The position numbers were made by a program, and so were the translations under genes. 16,964 bases of DNA from an uncultured Collinsella sp. (GTDB taxonomy: Bacteria; Actinomycetota; Coriobacteriia; Coriobacteriales; Coriobacteriaceae), in contig URBS01000033.1 of the NCBI GenBank assembly GCA_900546085.1, positions 1-16,964 on the forward strand. The letters run 5' to 3'. The notes beneath the pieces were generated by a model. It was not told the DNA's origin. It was given only the letters and a program-made list of their open reading frames with translations, and did no database searches. Positions 1 to 6,479 of the stretch are shown here, one piece after another; the stretch's first letter is position 1; each line of letters starts with the position of its first letter.

Positions 1-452
1 TCAAGGGTGTCAAGCGCCCGGCTCTGGCTACCATGGTGCCCGCCAAAAAGCAGGCCCGCGTCTACCGGGTTGATAAGGCGCACGATCCATACGGCAACGA
101 CCAGCACGCACAGAACAATAACCGCAATGTCGATGCCACGCTTTAGCTTGCTCGATGCCACCTCCTCGCGCACGAACGCGAGCGCAAACGCAATCGGCAC
201 CACCCAAAACAGCGGATGGTAGGCAAAGGCCGCCGAAAAATCGAGGCGCAGCGCCGCCAGCCACGCCCTCGTCATGCCGCATCCCGGACAAGGAATGCCC
301 GTCATCAGGCGAAACACGCAGCCGATATCGAGCAGGTAGAGTGCGAGCCAGGCGACAAAGAGCGCGCCGATGCAAGAAAGGGCGCGGCGAATGAGCTCCG
401 CCGCGCCCTTATGTCCCTGGGAGCTGTTCACGCCGTTCTTATCGTTAGGCAC
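1..452 (-). CDS. DUF2752 family membrane protein, 3' end beyond the window
   Basis: The reading frame is open from a GTG at 452 to the left edge, about 150 codons with no stop, so the gene is truncated by the window. After a charged N-terminus comes a membrane segment (CIGALFVAWLALYLL), then the motif IPCPGCGMTRAW, the CPxCGxTRA signature I associate with DUF2752. Two more hydrophobic stretches follow (AYHPLFWVVPIAFALAF and IDIAVIVLCVLVVAVWIV) and then the sequence LINPVDAGLLFGGHH. The function of the family is unknown. The start is uncertain: GTG at 452 overlaps the stop of the upstream gene by 8 bases, GTG at 431 is the alternative, and neither has a strong Shine-Dalgarno site. The overlap suggests translational coupling to the zinc-ribbon gene. 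A perfect hairpin lies within the first codons (378-410). Confidence 0.8.
   Translation of the reverse strand, partial: MPNDKNGVNSSQGHKGAAELIRRALSCIGALFVAWLALYLLDIGCVFRLMTGIPCPGCGMTRAWLAALRLDFSAAFAYHPLFWVVPIAFALAFVREEVASSKLKRGIDIAVIVLCVLVVAVWIVRLINPVDAGLLFGGHHGSQSRALDTL
378..410 (-). terminator. Hairpin after the DUF4234 gene, inside the DUF2752 5' coding region
   Basis: The arms 378-389 and 399-410 form a perfect 12-bp GC-rich stem around a 9-base loop. Read on the minus strand it begins 34 bases after the stop codon at 445 and is followed by a short T-rich run (CCCTTTCTTG), as in an intrinsic terminator. It also falls inside the N-terminal coding region of the DUF2752 gene, so it may act as an attenuator or partial terminator. 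The structure is certain; termination activity is inferred. Confidence 0.5.
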
Positions 453-1110
453 GAGCGCCAAGACGGGTGTTGTAAGCCGTTGCCATGGCATTGGTGTTCT
501 TGATGATGATGTTCATGGCAAAGATGGGGCCAAGGCCGCACAGCAGCGCGCCGACAATCTGCCACATAAGAACGGTGGTGCCGTTCTCCTGGAACATCAG
601 GCCATAGCGAGGGGCATTAGCCTGCAGGCGGTTACCAATCTTGTAGTACCAGTAGAGTCCGTAGAAGCCGCAGGTCACGAACGACAGCAAGATGAATGCT
701 GCCAGACCCGGCGTGGAATCGCCGTCATCCTGGCACATAACATTGATGTCGCGGGCAAGGCAATAGAGGAAGTAATACGAATAGATGCCGCAGGTCACGA
801 TGGAAAGCAGGAGCCAGCCGATCACGCCACGGTCGGTCTTAATCGGAGCATAGCCCATCGGGGCAGGCGCAGGCTGATGAGCATACTGCTGCTGGCCGGC
901 GTACTGCTGCTGCCCGGTGTACTGCTGCTGAGGCTGGGGCTGAACTGCCTGAACCGGAGTGGGCTGAATCTGCGTGGGCTGCGGAGCAGGCTGGGGCTGA
1001 GGTGCGGGCTGCGGAGCAGGAGCAGCGGAAGCGGCACCGATGGCAGAACCGCAGACAGGGCAGAATTTGGCATCATCCGAAATGGGAGAACCACAAGTGG
1101 GACAGAACAT
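445..1110 (-). CDS. Zinc-ribbon DUF4234-type membrane protein
   Basis: This 221-residue protein starts with a zinc ribbon (MFCPTCGSPISDDAKFCPVCG; Cys3, Cys6, Cys17, Cys20). A low-complexity Ala/Pro/Gln linker follows (about 25-85), holding three QQQY hexads. The C-terminal half resembles DUF4234: hydrophobic blocks near 95-118 (GWLLLSIVTCGIYSYYFLY), 136-156 (FILLSFVTCGFYGLYWYY) and 180-203. The two copies of VTCG-(I/F)-Y-(S/G) suggest an internal repeat of a membrane hairpin. Function is unknown; the ribbon could bind metal or a partner on the cytoplasmic side. The ATG at 1110 has a good ribosome binding site (AAAAGGAGAAGCTT). The gene overlaps the DUF2752 frame downstream and shares its N-terminal ribbon type with the protein at 1306-2652. 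Confidence 0.9.
   Translation of the reverse strand: MFCPTCGSPISDDAKFCPVCGSAIGAASAAPAPQPAPQPQPAPQPTQIQPTPVQAVQPQPQQQYTGQQQYAGQQQYAHQPAPAPMGYAPIKTDRGVIGWLLLSIVTCGIYSYYFLYCLARDINVMCQDDGDSTPGLAAFILLSFVTCGFYGLYWYYKIGNRLQANAPRYGLMFQENGTTVLMWQIVGALLCGLGPIFAMNIIIKNTNAMATAYNTRLGARA
877..930 (-). repeat. Three in-frame 18-base repeats coding QQQYxx
   Basis: Residues 61-78 of the zinc-ribbon DUF4234 protein read QQQYTG, QQQYAG, QQQYAH, coded by three near-identical 18-base units. Such a tract can change copy number by slippage, altering linker length between the zinc ribbon and the membrane domain. It is seen directly; copy-number variation is inferred. Confidence 0.75.
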
Positions 1111-1262
1111 AAGCTTCTCCTTTTCCTAAGGCGTTGCACGCCTTCAAACCTTACACGTCTATGTTCTCAACAATAGCCGCGACGTTGTTGCGCAACATTG
1201 ACCAATTTCCGAGAAATTTTGCTGCAACCGTTTTCCCAGGCATTTTCTTGCTTTCGCAGTAG

Positions 1263-1297
1263 AAAAAGGCACCCCGGGCTCAGTTGCCCAGGGCGCC
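1263..1297 (-). terminator. Intrinsic terminator of the proline-rod zinc-ribbon gene
   Basis: The arms 1268-1279 and 1286-1297 pair over 12 bp with two G-U pairs around a 6-base loop, followed on the minus strand by TTTTTC (1262-1267). It begins 9 bases after the stop at 1306 and fits a strong rho-independent terminator. It separates this gene from the zinc-ribbon gene at 445-1110, which therefore probably has its own promoter in 1111-1262. Confidence 0.9.
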
Positions 1298-1305
1298 TCG
1301 ACCGA

Positions 1306-2652
1306 CTATTCGGTTTGATTGTTTTCGGCAGCAGGATTATCGCCCGGCTCATCCGCCGGCGTGGCAACGGCATTCCAATCGGGTTCTGCAGGCGTCGCCT
1401 CGGGCGCGGGGGCCGGTGCCGGGGCAGACGTCGGCGCGGGCGACGTTGCAGGCGCAGGTGCGGGTGCCGGCTCAGGCACAGGCGCCGGCTCGGGCTCGGG
1501 CTCGGGCGCAGGCGCCGCAGCGGAATCGGATACGGGCGCTGCGTCGGTGCTAAAACCAGCCGGAGCAGACTTCTTCTCAAACGGCAGCACAAAGGTCAGG
1601 ACGTCATCCTTATCCTCATCAGCCCATTCAGCTGCATAACGCGCTACCCAATAGCCAACGGCACGATGCTTGAGCATCTTGCCAAAGACCGTAAGGAATA
1701 CCGTGACAAACGCCGTCAGCACCAAGAACAATACGAGCGTGATGCCACCGCCGGTAACAAGCGCCTCAATAGCCGAAGGACGGTAGTAGTAGCTATACAT
1801 ACCGACAGAGGCAATGGTGCCAAAGACGAACGTCAGGATCCAGGTGACAACGTTGGCGACCAGGCCCGTCAAAAACTCGGGAAGGAACGAAGCGCAGAAC
1901 AGTTTGGTCTTGTTGTGCTTAAAGGCCGCCCAGACCTTATCGAGCGAAAACGCGCTCTCGACACGACCGGTCACCGCAAAGTGCATCACGGCAATGTCGG
2001 CGAACATCTTAAAGAAGACCCCCAAGACCGCCGTGGCAATCATAGCCAGGACAAGCAGGCCAAGCGAGCCGAACAGCGCTGCCTCGAGTGCATAAGAGCC
2101 GTAATACGAATACGAGCCCGCGGCGCCAATTACCACGCTCTCCACCAGCGAAAGCACTACACCGATAACGGGAATGGCAGCGATAACCTCGAGCACGACC
2201 GAGATAACGCTCGAAAAGACTCCGAGGCCAAACGACGTGGAACGCATGAGTGGACGATCCATACCGTCATCAACCTTGAGCGACAGATCGCGACCCCACT
2301 CAATACCAAAGCCGGAACCACACACGCTCGCAATGCAAGCTGCCAAAAAGCCGATGGCAGCCGCGATACCGCCGATAACGGGAATGAACAGCACGAGCAC
2401 CGACACAACACAAATCAGCGCCGGCAAAAAGGCGATCTGGCACACGCGCTGCAGCACGCCCGGCGTCTTGGTCATGTCCTCAAACGCCTGAGCCACACAG
2501 CCCTTGGACGCATTCGCCACGGGCGGTTGCGGAACAAACTGCTGGGGCTGACCCTGAGGGGCAGGGGCTGCGGCACCGGCATTGGGGGCACCACACGCAC
2601 CACAGAACTTATCGTTGTCGCCCATGGGGGCACCACACTGCGAACAGAACAT
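1306..2652 (-). CDS. Zinc-ribbon polytopic membrane protein with C-terminal proline rod
   Basis: I chose the ATG at 2652 (448 residues) because the product then begins with a zinc ribbon (MFCSQCGAPMGDNDKFCGACG; Cys3, 6, 17, 20) and AAGGG lies at a suitable distance; the frame extends 32 codons further up without a good site. A Pro/Gln linker (about 25-45) leads into a domain of about 300 residues with roughly six hydrophobic segments (near 72-112, 142-180, 188-215, 255-285 and 300-325). FFKMFADIAVMHFAVTGRVE followed by a conserved-looking SAFSLDKVWAAFK recalls DUF4013-like proteins, but this is tentative. The C-terminus (381-423) is an almost pure (A/E)P repeat, predicted to be a stiff extended rod, ending in an acidic tail. 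Function is unknown. It has its own terminator at 1263-1297. Confidence 0.88.
   Translation of the reverse strand: MFCSQCGAPMGDNDKFCGACGAPNAGAAAPAPQGQPQQFVPQPPVANASKGCVAQAFEDMTKTPGVLQRVCQIAFLPALICVVSVLVLFIPVIGGIAAAIGFLAACIASVCGSGFGIEWGRDLSLKVDDGMDRPLMRSTSFGLGVFSSVISVVLEVIAAIPVIGVVLSLVESVVIGAAGSYSYYGSYALEAALFGSLGLLVLAMIATAVLGVFFKMFADIAVMHFAVTGRVESAFSLDKVWAAFKHNKTKLFCASFLPEFLTGLVANVVTWILTFVFGTIASVGMYSYYYRPSAIEALVTGGGITLVLFLVLTAFVTVFLTVFGKMLKHRAVGYWVARYAAEWADEDKDDVLTFVLPFEKKSAPAGFSTDAAPVSDSAAAPAPEPEPEPAPVPEPAPAPAPATSPAPTSAPAPAPAPEATPAEPDWNAVATPADEPGDNPAAENNQTE
1384..1512 (-). repeat. Low-complexity (Ala/Glu)-Pro coding repeat
   Basis: About 43 codons code an alternating AP/EP tract (residues 381-423 of the zinc-ribbon membrane protein). 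The DNA is a degenerate hexamer repeat rich in GCGCCGG-type words. No three consecutive prolines occur, so strong ribosome stalling is not expected. Repeats like this are prone to length change between strains. Confidence 0.8.
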
Positions 2653-2802
2653 CGAGATCATCCCTTCGTATCTTGAGCGAATCATCTGGATCGCAAACGA
2701 TGTCTTTGGCATCATTATCACCCAATGTGGGGACAAATACTCCAACATGACGCATTTGCAATGCGCAGGGCGCTATTCGATTGTTTGATAAGCTCGACCG
2801 CG

Positions 2803-3825
2803 TTAGTTCGTTCCGCGGAAACCCTTGCCGACGATCTCGGAGCTGTCGACGATCGTGATAAAGGCACCCGGATCGATCTCGCGAGCGTAGCGACGCAGCT
2901 GCACGGCCTCGCGACGACTCAGCACGCTCATGATCACCGTCACGCACTTGCCCGAGAAGGCGCCGAAGCCGCGGCTGATAGTCGCCGTGCGGTTGAGATG
3001 TTTGACGATAAACTCCTCGACCTTAAGGGGCTCGGAGCAAATGACCGTGCAGACTTTGCGCAGGTGAATGCTCTCGATGGCCTTGTCGACCACGAGCGTC
3101 TTGGCAAACAGGCCAAGCACGCAATACAGACCGACGCGCGGGCCGTACAAGAAGGCCGCGATGGTCACGATGCCGATATCGACCAACAGCAGCGCACGGC
3201 CGATCTCAAGCGTGGTGCGGCGTTTGAGAATCATGGCGAGGATGTCCGTGCCGCCCGTCGAGGCACCAATATCAAAGACGATAGCGCTGCCGAGCGCCGG
3301 CAGAATCACGGCAAAGCACAGGTCGAGCCACATATCGCCCGTCATCGAGACATCGGTCGGAATAAAGAGCTCAAACAGCGAGACATAGGCGGACAGCGCA
3401 AACGAGGCAAAGACGCTCCACAGGATTGCCTTGCGCTCCAAAAAGATAAAGCCCAAAACGACCAGGACCGCATTGATAATCCACATAAAAACGCCGACAG
3501 GCAGGGTCGGGAACAGCGTGGACAGAATGACCGACACGCCCGAGGTGCCGCCAAAAGCAAAGTGATTAGGGGTTTTAAACGCGACGATGGCAAAGGCCGT
3601 GAGGATCAGGCCCAAATTGAGCTCGGCAAAAAAGCGCGGAAAGCCCGGCTCCTGGCTGCGCTTGCGACCAGCGCGCTCGCCCCGCTCGATAACATCGCGA
3701 TCGACCACGCGCTCCATCGGCACTACGGGAGGACGATGCACCTCCTCGGCAGCACGCGACGCCGCCTCTGCTGCAGCGGCCTCAATTGCCCATGCCTTGC
3801 TTTCTGTTTCGTGCTCGTCAGCCAT
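2803..3825 (-). CDS. YitT family membrane protein with DUF2179 domain
   Basis: This 340-residue protein has a YitT-type membrane domain (about 70-245) with the family blocks FGGTSGVSVIL (91-101) and GASTGGTDILAMIL (187-200), five or six hydrophobic segments, and a C-terminal soluble DUF2179 domain (about 255-335, including TATISRGFGAFSGK and VTVIMSVLSRREA). Family function is not settled; transport or sensing roles have been suggested. Unusual is a 65-residue Ala/Glu-rich N-terminal extension (MADEHETESKAWAIEAAAAE onward) ahead of the first membrane segment, longer than in typical members. The ATG at 3825 has GAGGGG 8 bases upstream. A possible promoter lies at TTGCAA (3891-3896) and TCTAAT (3866-3871), but its 19-base spacer makes it weak. 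I see no clear terminator in 2653-2802. Confidence 0.93.
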   Translation of the reverse strand: MADEHETESKAWAIEAAAAEAASRAAEEVHRPPVVPMERVVDRDVIERGERAGRKRSQEPGFPRFFAELNLGLILTAFAIVAFKTPNHFAFGGTSGVSVILSTLFPTLPVGVFMWIINAVLVVLGFIFLERKAILWSVFASFALSAYVSLFELFIPTDVSMTGDMWLDLCFAVILPALGSAIVFDIGASTGGTDILAMILKRRTTLEIGRALLLVDIGIVTIAAFLYGPRVGLYCVLGLFAKTLVVDKAIESIHLRKVCTVICSEPLKVEEFIVKHLNRTATISRGFGAFSGKCVTVIMSVLSRREAVQLRRYAREIDPGAFITIVDSSEIVGKGFRGTN

Positions 3826-3939
3826 TACGGCAACCCCTCGTTAACAATTTGGAAACAATGCGCCCATTAGAGTAACGCGGAACGTGGGGATTGCAACCCT
3901 TAGTTAGACGAGCGGTATGACTATATCGGGAGCGTACAG

Positions 3940-3979
3940 AAACGGCCGGCCACGCTTTTGCTTGCGCGGTCGGCCGTTT
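3940..3979 (-). terminator. Terminator hairpin after the Asp23-family gene
   Basis: The arms 3940-3955 and 3964-3979 pair over 16 positions with one mismatch and one G-U around an 8-base loop. It lies about 50 bases past the stop of the Asp23 gene on the minus strand, with a short flanking T run (GTTTCTG). A plus-strand reading is also followed by T-rich sequence, but no plus-strand gene ends here. The copy of the dispersed repeat at 3981-4030 fills the space between stop codon and hairpin. Confidence 0.7.
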
Positions 3980-3980
3980 A

Positions 3981-4030
3981 ATGTTTTCGCAGATAAAACC
4001 TGCCAAAACAAACCTGTCCATTTTGGAAGG
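3981..4030 (+). repeat. Dispersed intergenic repeat, copy A
   Basis: About 44 of 50 bases match copy B on the other strand at 8845-8895, including the shared blocks CAGATAAAACCTG and AACCTGTCC. Within it, AACCTGCCAAAA (from about 3996) can pair with TTTTGGAAGGTT (ending at about 4032) except at one position, leaving AACCTGTCC in the loop. It abuts the stop codon of the Asp23-family gene. Its inverted-repeat form and intergenic position resemble small palindromic repeat elements; no coding function is suggested. Confidence 0.75.
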
Positions 4031-4546
4031 TTATTCGTGCTGGCTGGTGCGGTGCTCGTACTCCTCGGGGGTGATGACATCCTCGATGCGCAGGTTGACG
4101 CCCGCCACCTCAAGGCCGGTCATCGCGGCAAGGCGCTCGGTGACACGTGCCTTGACATCGTCGAAGATCGCGGGCGCATAGGCGCCGTACTCGATGATGA
4201 CGGAGATGTTGACGACCACGCGATTATCGTCGGTGACCTCGACCGTCACGCCCTTGGTCAGATTCTCGGCACCAAACTGCTCCTGCACAAAGTGCATGAG
4301 GTTACCCTTCATGCCCAGAACGTGCGGAACCTCGCGGGTGGCCATGGCAACGATCTTCTCGATCACGCCGTTGGAATAGGTCAGCGAGTCCTCGGACTCA
4401 TCCGCTTCCTCGTCGTCCTCATCCGTATCGGACTCGGCCTCGACGAGAGCCTCGTCCTCGAGCGTCACATCCTCAGCTTCGGCGACGACTGCCTCGTTCT
4501 CCTCGAGCTCGGTATCGGCTACATCGACCTTCGTATTAAAAGCCAT
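4031..4546 (-). CDS. Asp23/Gls24 family envelope stress protein
   Basis: This 171-residue protein carries an Asp23 (alkaline shock protein 23) domain at about 55-165, with the family pattern LTYSNGVIEKIVAMATREVP, the block VTVEVTDDNRVVVNISVIIEYG and a C-terminal AGVNLRIEDV. The first 54 residues form a highly acidic tail (Asp/Glu runs at 26-54), which I infer to be flexible. In Staphylococcus aureus, Asp23 is membrane-associated through AmaP and linked to cell-envelope stress. Here amaP and a DUF2273 gene lie directly upstream in the same order, supporting the assignment. The ATG at 4546 has an excellent site (AAGGAGGAACC). It is 44 bases downstream of the DUF2273 stop and is the last gene of the operon. 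Confidence 0.95.
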   Translation of the reverse strand: MAFNTKVDVADTELEENEAVVAEAEDVTLEDEALVEAESDTDEDDEEADESEDSLTYSNGVIEKIVAMATREVPHVLGMKGNLMHFVQEQFGAENLTKGVTVEVTDDNRVVVNISVIIEYGAYAPAIFDDVKARVTERLAAMTGLEVAGVNLRIEDVITPEEYEHRTSQHE

Positions 4547-4590
4547 GGTTCCTCCTTATGCCTGCCGCGGATGCGACAGTCGAATACATA

Positions 4591-4968
4591 TTAGCGGCCG
4601 CTAAACAGACGGCCGAAGAAGTTGACGATCCCGTTCTCGCCGTCGCGAATTTGGCCGATCACAGCGCCGATCAGCACGAAGAATGCAATGACGAGCGTGT
4701 CCCACAGACCCAACGTGAGCACCAACACGGCGAGGATAAAGCCGGCGACGGCGCCGAGCGTGGTGTTGGGATGACGCACAGCATAGCTCCAGATGGCAGC
4801 GCCCGTACCCTTGATGAGACCCATAGCCTCGTCAAAATCCGCGGCTGCCGCGTCTTGTAACTCGGTTGCCTCTGCTTTGGAATCAACAGGTTCGCTCGCC
4901 GACGTGGCGCTCTGGTCAATCGTCAGGCGCGGCGTACGAGCGGTCTTATCTTGATTGGTATCACTCAC
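4591..4968 (-). CDS. DUF2273 small membrane protein of the alkaline-shock operon
   Basis: This 125-residue protein starts at GTG 4968 with TGGAGG six to seven bases upstream; the frame further up is only a shadow of amaP. The start overlaps the amaP stop by 8 bases (GTGAGTGA), so the two are probably translationally coupled. The C-terminal half matches DUF2273: two adjacent membrane segments (about 71-105, including GFILAVLVLTLGLWDTLVIA) then GQIRDGENGIVNFFGRLFSGR with a basic end. The 65-residue N-terminal extension is polar and acidic; DUF2273 proteins are usually only about 60-80 residues, so it is extra. Role inferred: partner or anchor of the Asp23/AmaP complex in the membrane. Confidence 0.9.
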   Translation of the reverse strand: MSDTNQDKTARTPRLTIDQSATSASEPVDSKAEATELQDAAAADFDEAMGLIKGTGAAIWSYAVRHPNTTLGAVAGFILAVLVLTLGLWDTLVIAFFVLIGAVIGQIRDGENGIVNFFGRLFSGR

Positions 4969-5506
4969 CGGAAACCTCCACGGTCTGGACGGTAGTCTTG
5001 GACGGCAAAAAACGGACGCGCGCGGTCGTACCCGGCGCGCCGAGCATGGTATCGCAGGCTTCTTCGATGCGCTGCTGCATCGCGGTAGCCAGAGATGCCA
5101 CGTCCTTATCGTCAAGCGCGATAGCTTCGACCTTAAAACGGACGTGCGAATCGTCGGGGCCTTGGACGCGGGCCTCGACATGCTCAACCATCACGCGGTC
5201 GTCACGCTCGGCAGCAGCCCTGGCGCACGAAGAAAGCGCCGCAAGGGTAACCTCGATATTGCGCTCCCCCGCCGGATGCACGCAGGACGGTTCGCGACGG
5301 GCGAACATCAGGCGGAAAAAGCTTACCAGCACGCCGATCGCCACGACGCCGGCGCACGCCGTGACGACGATGCGCGGCATGGGGTCGCGCATCAGCAGCA
5401 TAAAGCGATACGTATACGGCCCCCAAAACTGGCAGACAAGCGTACCCAGCGCCACGATGGTGGCGGCAAGATACACGATCGCTAGGGCTCGTTTGAGTAC
5501 GCGCAC
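4961..5506 (-). CDS. amaP: AmaP-like membrane anchor of alkaline shock protein
   Basis: This 181-residue protein has two N-terminal membrane segments (about 7-28 and 45-68, the latter RIVVTACAGVVAIGVLVSFF) and a soluble C-terminal domain (about 80-178) ending in RVRFLPSKTTVQTVEVSGE. This is the AmaP layout, which in Staphylococcus aureus anchors Asp23 to the membrane; the soluble part resembles the Asp23 fold. Start GTG 5506 is chosen from AAGGGAG seven bases upstream. It is first in a three-gene operon with DUF2273 and Asp23. A perfect TATAAT box lies about 50 bases upstream (5557-5562), overlapping the end of the yebC terminator. The assignment rests on both architecture and gene order. Confidence 0.9.
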   Translation of the reverse strand: MRVLKRALAIVYLAATIVALGTLVCQFWGPYTYRFMLLMRDPMPRIVVTACAGVVAIGVLVSFFRLMFARREPSCVHPAGERNIEVTLAALSSCARAAAERDDRVMVEHVEARVQGPDDSHVRFKVEAIALDDKDVASLATAMQQRIEEACDTMLGAPGTTARVRFLPSKTTVQTVEVSGE

Positions 5507-5556
5507 GCGGCGCTCCCTTCAAATCTCGGCTCTCGAAATGCAGAACGGTTCGCATC

Positions 5557-5585
5557 ATTATAAAAGAGCCGGGTCCGGTGCTCTA
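5557..5585 (-). promoter_or_regulatory. Probable promoter of the amaP-DUF2273-Asp23 operon
   Basis: The minus strand reads a consensus -10 box TATAAT (5562-5557). Seventeen bases upstream the -35 position is only TAGAGC (5585-5580), three of six matches, so an activator or alternative sigma factor may be needed. Predicted transcription start is near 5550, giving a leader of about 44 bases. The -10 box overlaps the T-tract of the yebC terminator. Confidence 0.55.
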
Positions 5586-5603
5586 CGCACGCGGATCCGG
5601 CTC
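5562..5603 (-). terminator. Intrinsic terminator of yebC
   Basis: The arms 5566-5577 and 5592-5603 form a 12-bp stem with one G-U pair; four more pairs inside (5578-5581 with 5587-5590) extend it past one bulged base to a 5-base loop. The minus strand continues TTTTATAAT. It lies about 70 bases after the yebC stop. A smaller perfect hairpin (GCACGG/CCGTGC, 5650-5667) follows the stop directly. Confidence 0.85.
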
Positions 5604-5672
5604 ATCTATTCCACGAGGCTTGCATGCTCGCTTCATTATGCCCAGATATGCACGGCTCAATCCGTGCTGGCG

Positions 5673-6479
5673 CTACTCCTCCTCGAGGGCAGCGATGACC
5701 TCGTCGGTCATGTCCATGGTGCTGTAGACGTCCTGGACGTCGTCGAGCTCCTCAAGACGGTCGATGAGGCGCTGGACCTTCTTGGCGTCGGTACCAGAGA
5801 CCTCGGTCGGGGTGGTCGGGACCATGGTGGTCTCGGAGCCCTTGACCTGGACGCCCTGCTCCTCGAGCGCCTTGGAGACAGCCATGACCTCGTTGGCAGT
5901 AGTCCAGACAATCCACTCCTCGCCGGCATCCTCGTAGTCCTCGCCACCGGCCTCGGCGATGGCCATCATGAACTCATCCTCGTCACCGGCAGCACCGTTG
6001 GCGATCATGGTCTCCTTCTTGGCGTTCTCGTCCAGGATCTCCTTGGCGACGACGATCTGGCCCTTACGCTCAAACTGGAAGGCGACGGAGCCGGAGGTGC
6101 CCAGGTTGCCACCAGCGTGGGAGAAGGCGGAACGGACATCAGCGGCGGTACGGTTGCGGTTGTCGGTCAGGCAGTCGACGTAGACGGCGACACCGGCGGG
6201 ACCGTAGCCCTCGTACACGATGTTCTCGTAGACGGCGGCATCGGCACCCGAACCAAAAGCCTTGTCGATAGCGGACTTGATCTTGTCCTTAGGCATGGAC
6301 TGAGCCTTGGCCTTGGCAACGGCAGCGGCGAGGCTGGCGTTGTTCTCGGGCAGCGGGTCACCGCCGAGACGGGCAGCAACGGTGATGTTGCGGCTGAGCT
6401 TGGAGAAGAGGGCGGAACGCTTGGCGTCCTGCGCGCCCTTACGATGCTTGGTTGTGGCCCACTTAGAGTGTCCGGACAT
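5673..6479 (-). CDS. yebC: YebC/PmpR (TACO1) family protein
   Basis: This 268-residue protein opens with the family signature MSGHSKWATTKHRKGAQDAKR and carries MPKDKIKSAIDKAFG and YEGYGPAGVAVYVDCLTDN followed by RNRTAADVRSAFSHAGGNLG, all diagnostic of YebC. Members were annotated as transcriptional regulators; more recent work places them, like mitochondrial TACO1, on ribosomes where they relieve stalling at proline-rich stretches. It is about 20 residues longer than most members, with an acidic insertion around ANGAAGDEDEF and GGEDYEDAGEE. The ATG at 6479 has TAGGAGACACG upstream. A weak -10 candidate TATCAT lies at 6548-6553. The gene is single, with its own terminator at 5562-5603. No ruvABC genes, its frequent neighbours elsewhere, are in the window. 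Confidence 0.97.
   Translation of the reverse strand: MSGHSKWATTKHRKGAQDAKRSALFSKLSRNITVAARLGGDPLPENNASLAAAVAKAKAQSMPKDKIKSAIDKAFGSGADAAVYENIVYEGYGPAGVAVYVDCLTDNRNRTAADVRSAFSHAGGNLGTSGSVAFQFERKGQIVVAKEILDENAKKETMIANGAAGDEDEFMMAIAEAGGEDYEDAGEEWIVWTTANEVMAVSKALEEQGVQVKGSETTMVPTTPTEVSGTDAKKVQRLIDRLEELDDVQDVYSTMDMTDEVIAALEEE

Noticed and set aside
28..375. 115-residue minus-strand frame at the left edge
   Set aside because: The adjacent frame contains the DUF2752 motif CPGCGMTRA and membrane segments and continues to the window edge, so this one is a shadow.
1384..1512. Polyproline stalling site that might need the nearby YebC
   Set aside because: The tract alternates Pro with Ala or Glu and never has three prolines in a row, so a special link to yebC is not supported.
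1198..2676. 492-residue plus-strand open frame
   Set aside because: It is antisense to the zinc-ribbon membrane protein, which has a clear ribbon, membrane segments, ribosome binding site and terminator. The plus frame gives a charged, low-complexity sequence with no recognisable domain.
2725..3870. 381-residue plus-strand open frame
   Set aside because: It is antisense to the YitT gene; the composition (Asp, Arg, Lys, His-rich) is typical of shadow frames.
3818..4021. 67-residue minus-strand frame over repeat A and the terminator
   Set aside because: It is made of repeat and hairpin sequence; similar spurious frames arise at repeat B. It is not a likely gene.
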